Source: Desulfuromonadaceae bacterium UBA6124
GTDB taxonomy: Bacteria > Desulfobacterota > Desulfuromonadia > Desulfuromonadales > Trichloromonadaceae
Assembly: GCA_002423365.1 (NCBI GenBank)
Contig: DIVU01000134.1
Coordinates: 1 to 5,142, forward strand
Direction of reading: 5' to 3'
Length of the DNA stretch: 5,142 nt
A model generated the notes under the pieces. The model ran no database searches and was not told the origin of the DNA. It saw nothing but the letters and a program-made list of their open reading frames with translations. A program made the translations under genes and the position numbers. Below, piece after piece: positions 4,943 to 5,142 of the stretch (positions are counted from its first letter, which is position 1; each line of letters begins with the position of its first letter).

Positions 4943-5142
4943 ATGACAATCAAACCCCACGCATTCGTCGCCATGCCGTTCGGCACCAAACAGGGCCCGG
5001 ATGGCCAACTCATCGACTTCAATCGCGTTTACGGCGAATACATCAAGCCGGCACTGGAGGCGGCCGGGCTGGAACCCTTCCGTGCCGACCAGGAAACGCG
5101 CGCTGGCGATATCCGCACCGACATGTTTCAGGAGCTGCTGAT
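4943..5142 (+). CDS. Nucleoside 2-deoxyribosyltransferase-like protein, N-terminus only
   Basis: Only 66 complete codons are in the window; the frame is open to the right edge. The start carries HAFVAMPFGT (6-15), LIDFNRVYGEYIKPALEAAG (23-42), PFRADQETRAGDIRTD (45-60) and MFQELL. This MPFG, then D-F-x-x-VY-x-x-x-IKPALE-x-AG, then RAD-x-E-x-x-AG-x-I-x-x-D order is the N-terminal half of a Rossmann-like domain related to nucleoside 2-deoxyribosyltransferases. That superfamily is also a sensor or effector module in conflict systems. In comparable proteins I recall TPR or TRAFs-binding (DUF4071-like) sequence following, but that part is outside the window and cannot be confirmed. The catalytic Glu region (YELG-type) also lies beyond the edge. 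It is probably the third gene of the caspase-TIR operon. Confidence 0.8.
   Translation, partial: MTIKPHAFVAMPFGTKQGPDGQLIDFNRVYGEYIKPALEAAGLEPFRADQETRAGDIRTDMFQELL

Overview
The window is a GC-rich bacterial accessory region. Genes with nucleotide-signalling, NLR-like and caspase-like domains face outward from a divergent intergenic region at about 2988-3362. Domain content and codon use suggest a GC-rich proteobacterium, perhaps a gammaproteobacterium of the purple-sulfur type. This is inference only: no rRNA or housekeeping marker is present.

Left half, minus strand. A 198-residue two-transmembrane protein of the SLATT type (2391-2987) is followed after 238 bp by a very large gene that starts at 2152 and runs off the left edge. 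That gene encodes an N-terminal TIR domain, an NB-ARC/STAND ATPase with readable P-loop, Walker B, TTR and MHD-like motifs, and C-terminal TPR repeats. The repeats are nearly identical 42-residue (126-bp) tandem units. The domain order is that of a bacterial NLR-like sensor/effector.

Middle. The intergenic region contains an AT-rich promoter-like stretch, a strong 11-bp hairpin, and a decayed DUF4062 N-terminus (3363-3553) that is frameshifted and truncated. A second open stretch without a start codon lies on the minus strand at 3030-3215.

Right half, plus strand. A 376-residue caspase-like (peptidase C14) protein with an EF-hand-type loop is fused to a second TIR domain (3644-4774). It keeps the catalytic-type Cys (DACHAG), but the usual His is Asn (SGNG instead of SGHG). 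A small ORF (4771-4941) shares a GTGA overlap with its stop. Next, behind a perfect Shine-Dalgarno, comes the start of a nucleoside 2-deoxyribosyltransferase-like protein (4943 to the right edge).

Taken together, the window looks like a defence or programmed-cell-death neighbourhood. It holds two TIR proteins (presumed NAD+ hydrolases or signal makers), a putative membrane pore (SLATT), an ATP-driven oligomerising sensor (NB-ARC-TPR), a caspase-like module and a nucleotide-binding Rossmann-like protein. That these genes act as one or two antiphage systems is inferred from domain families and neighbourhood only.
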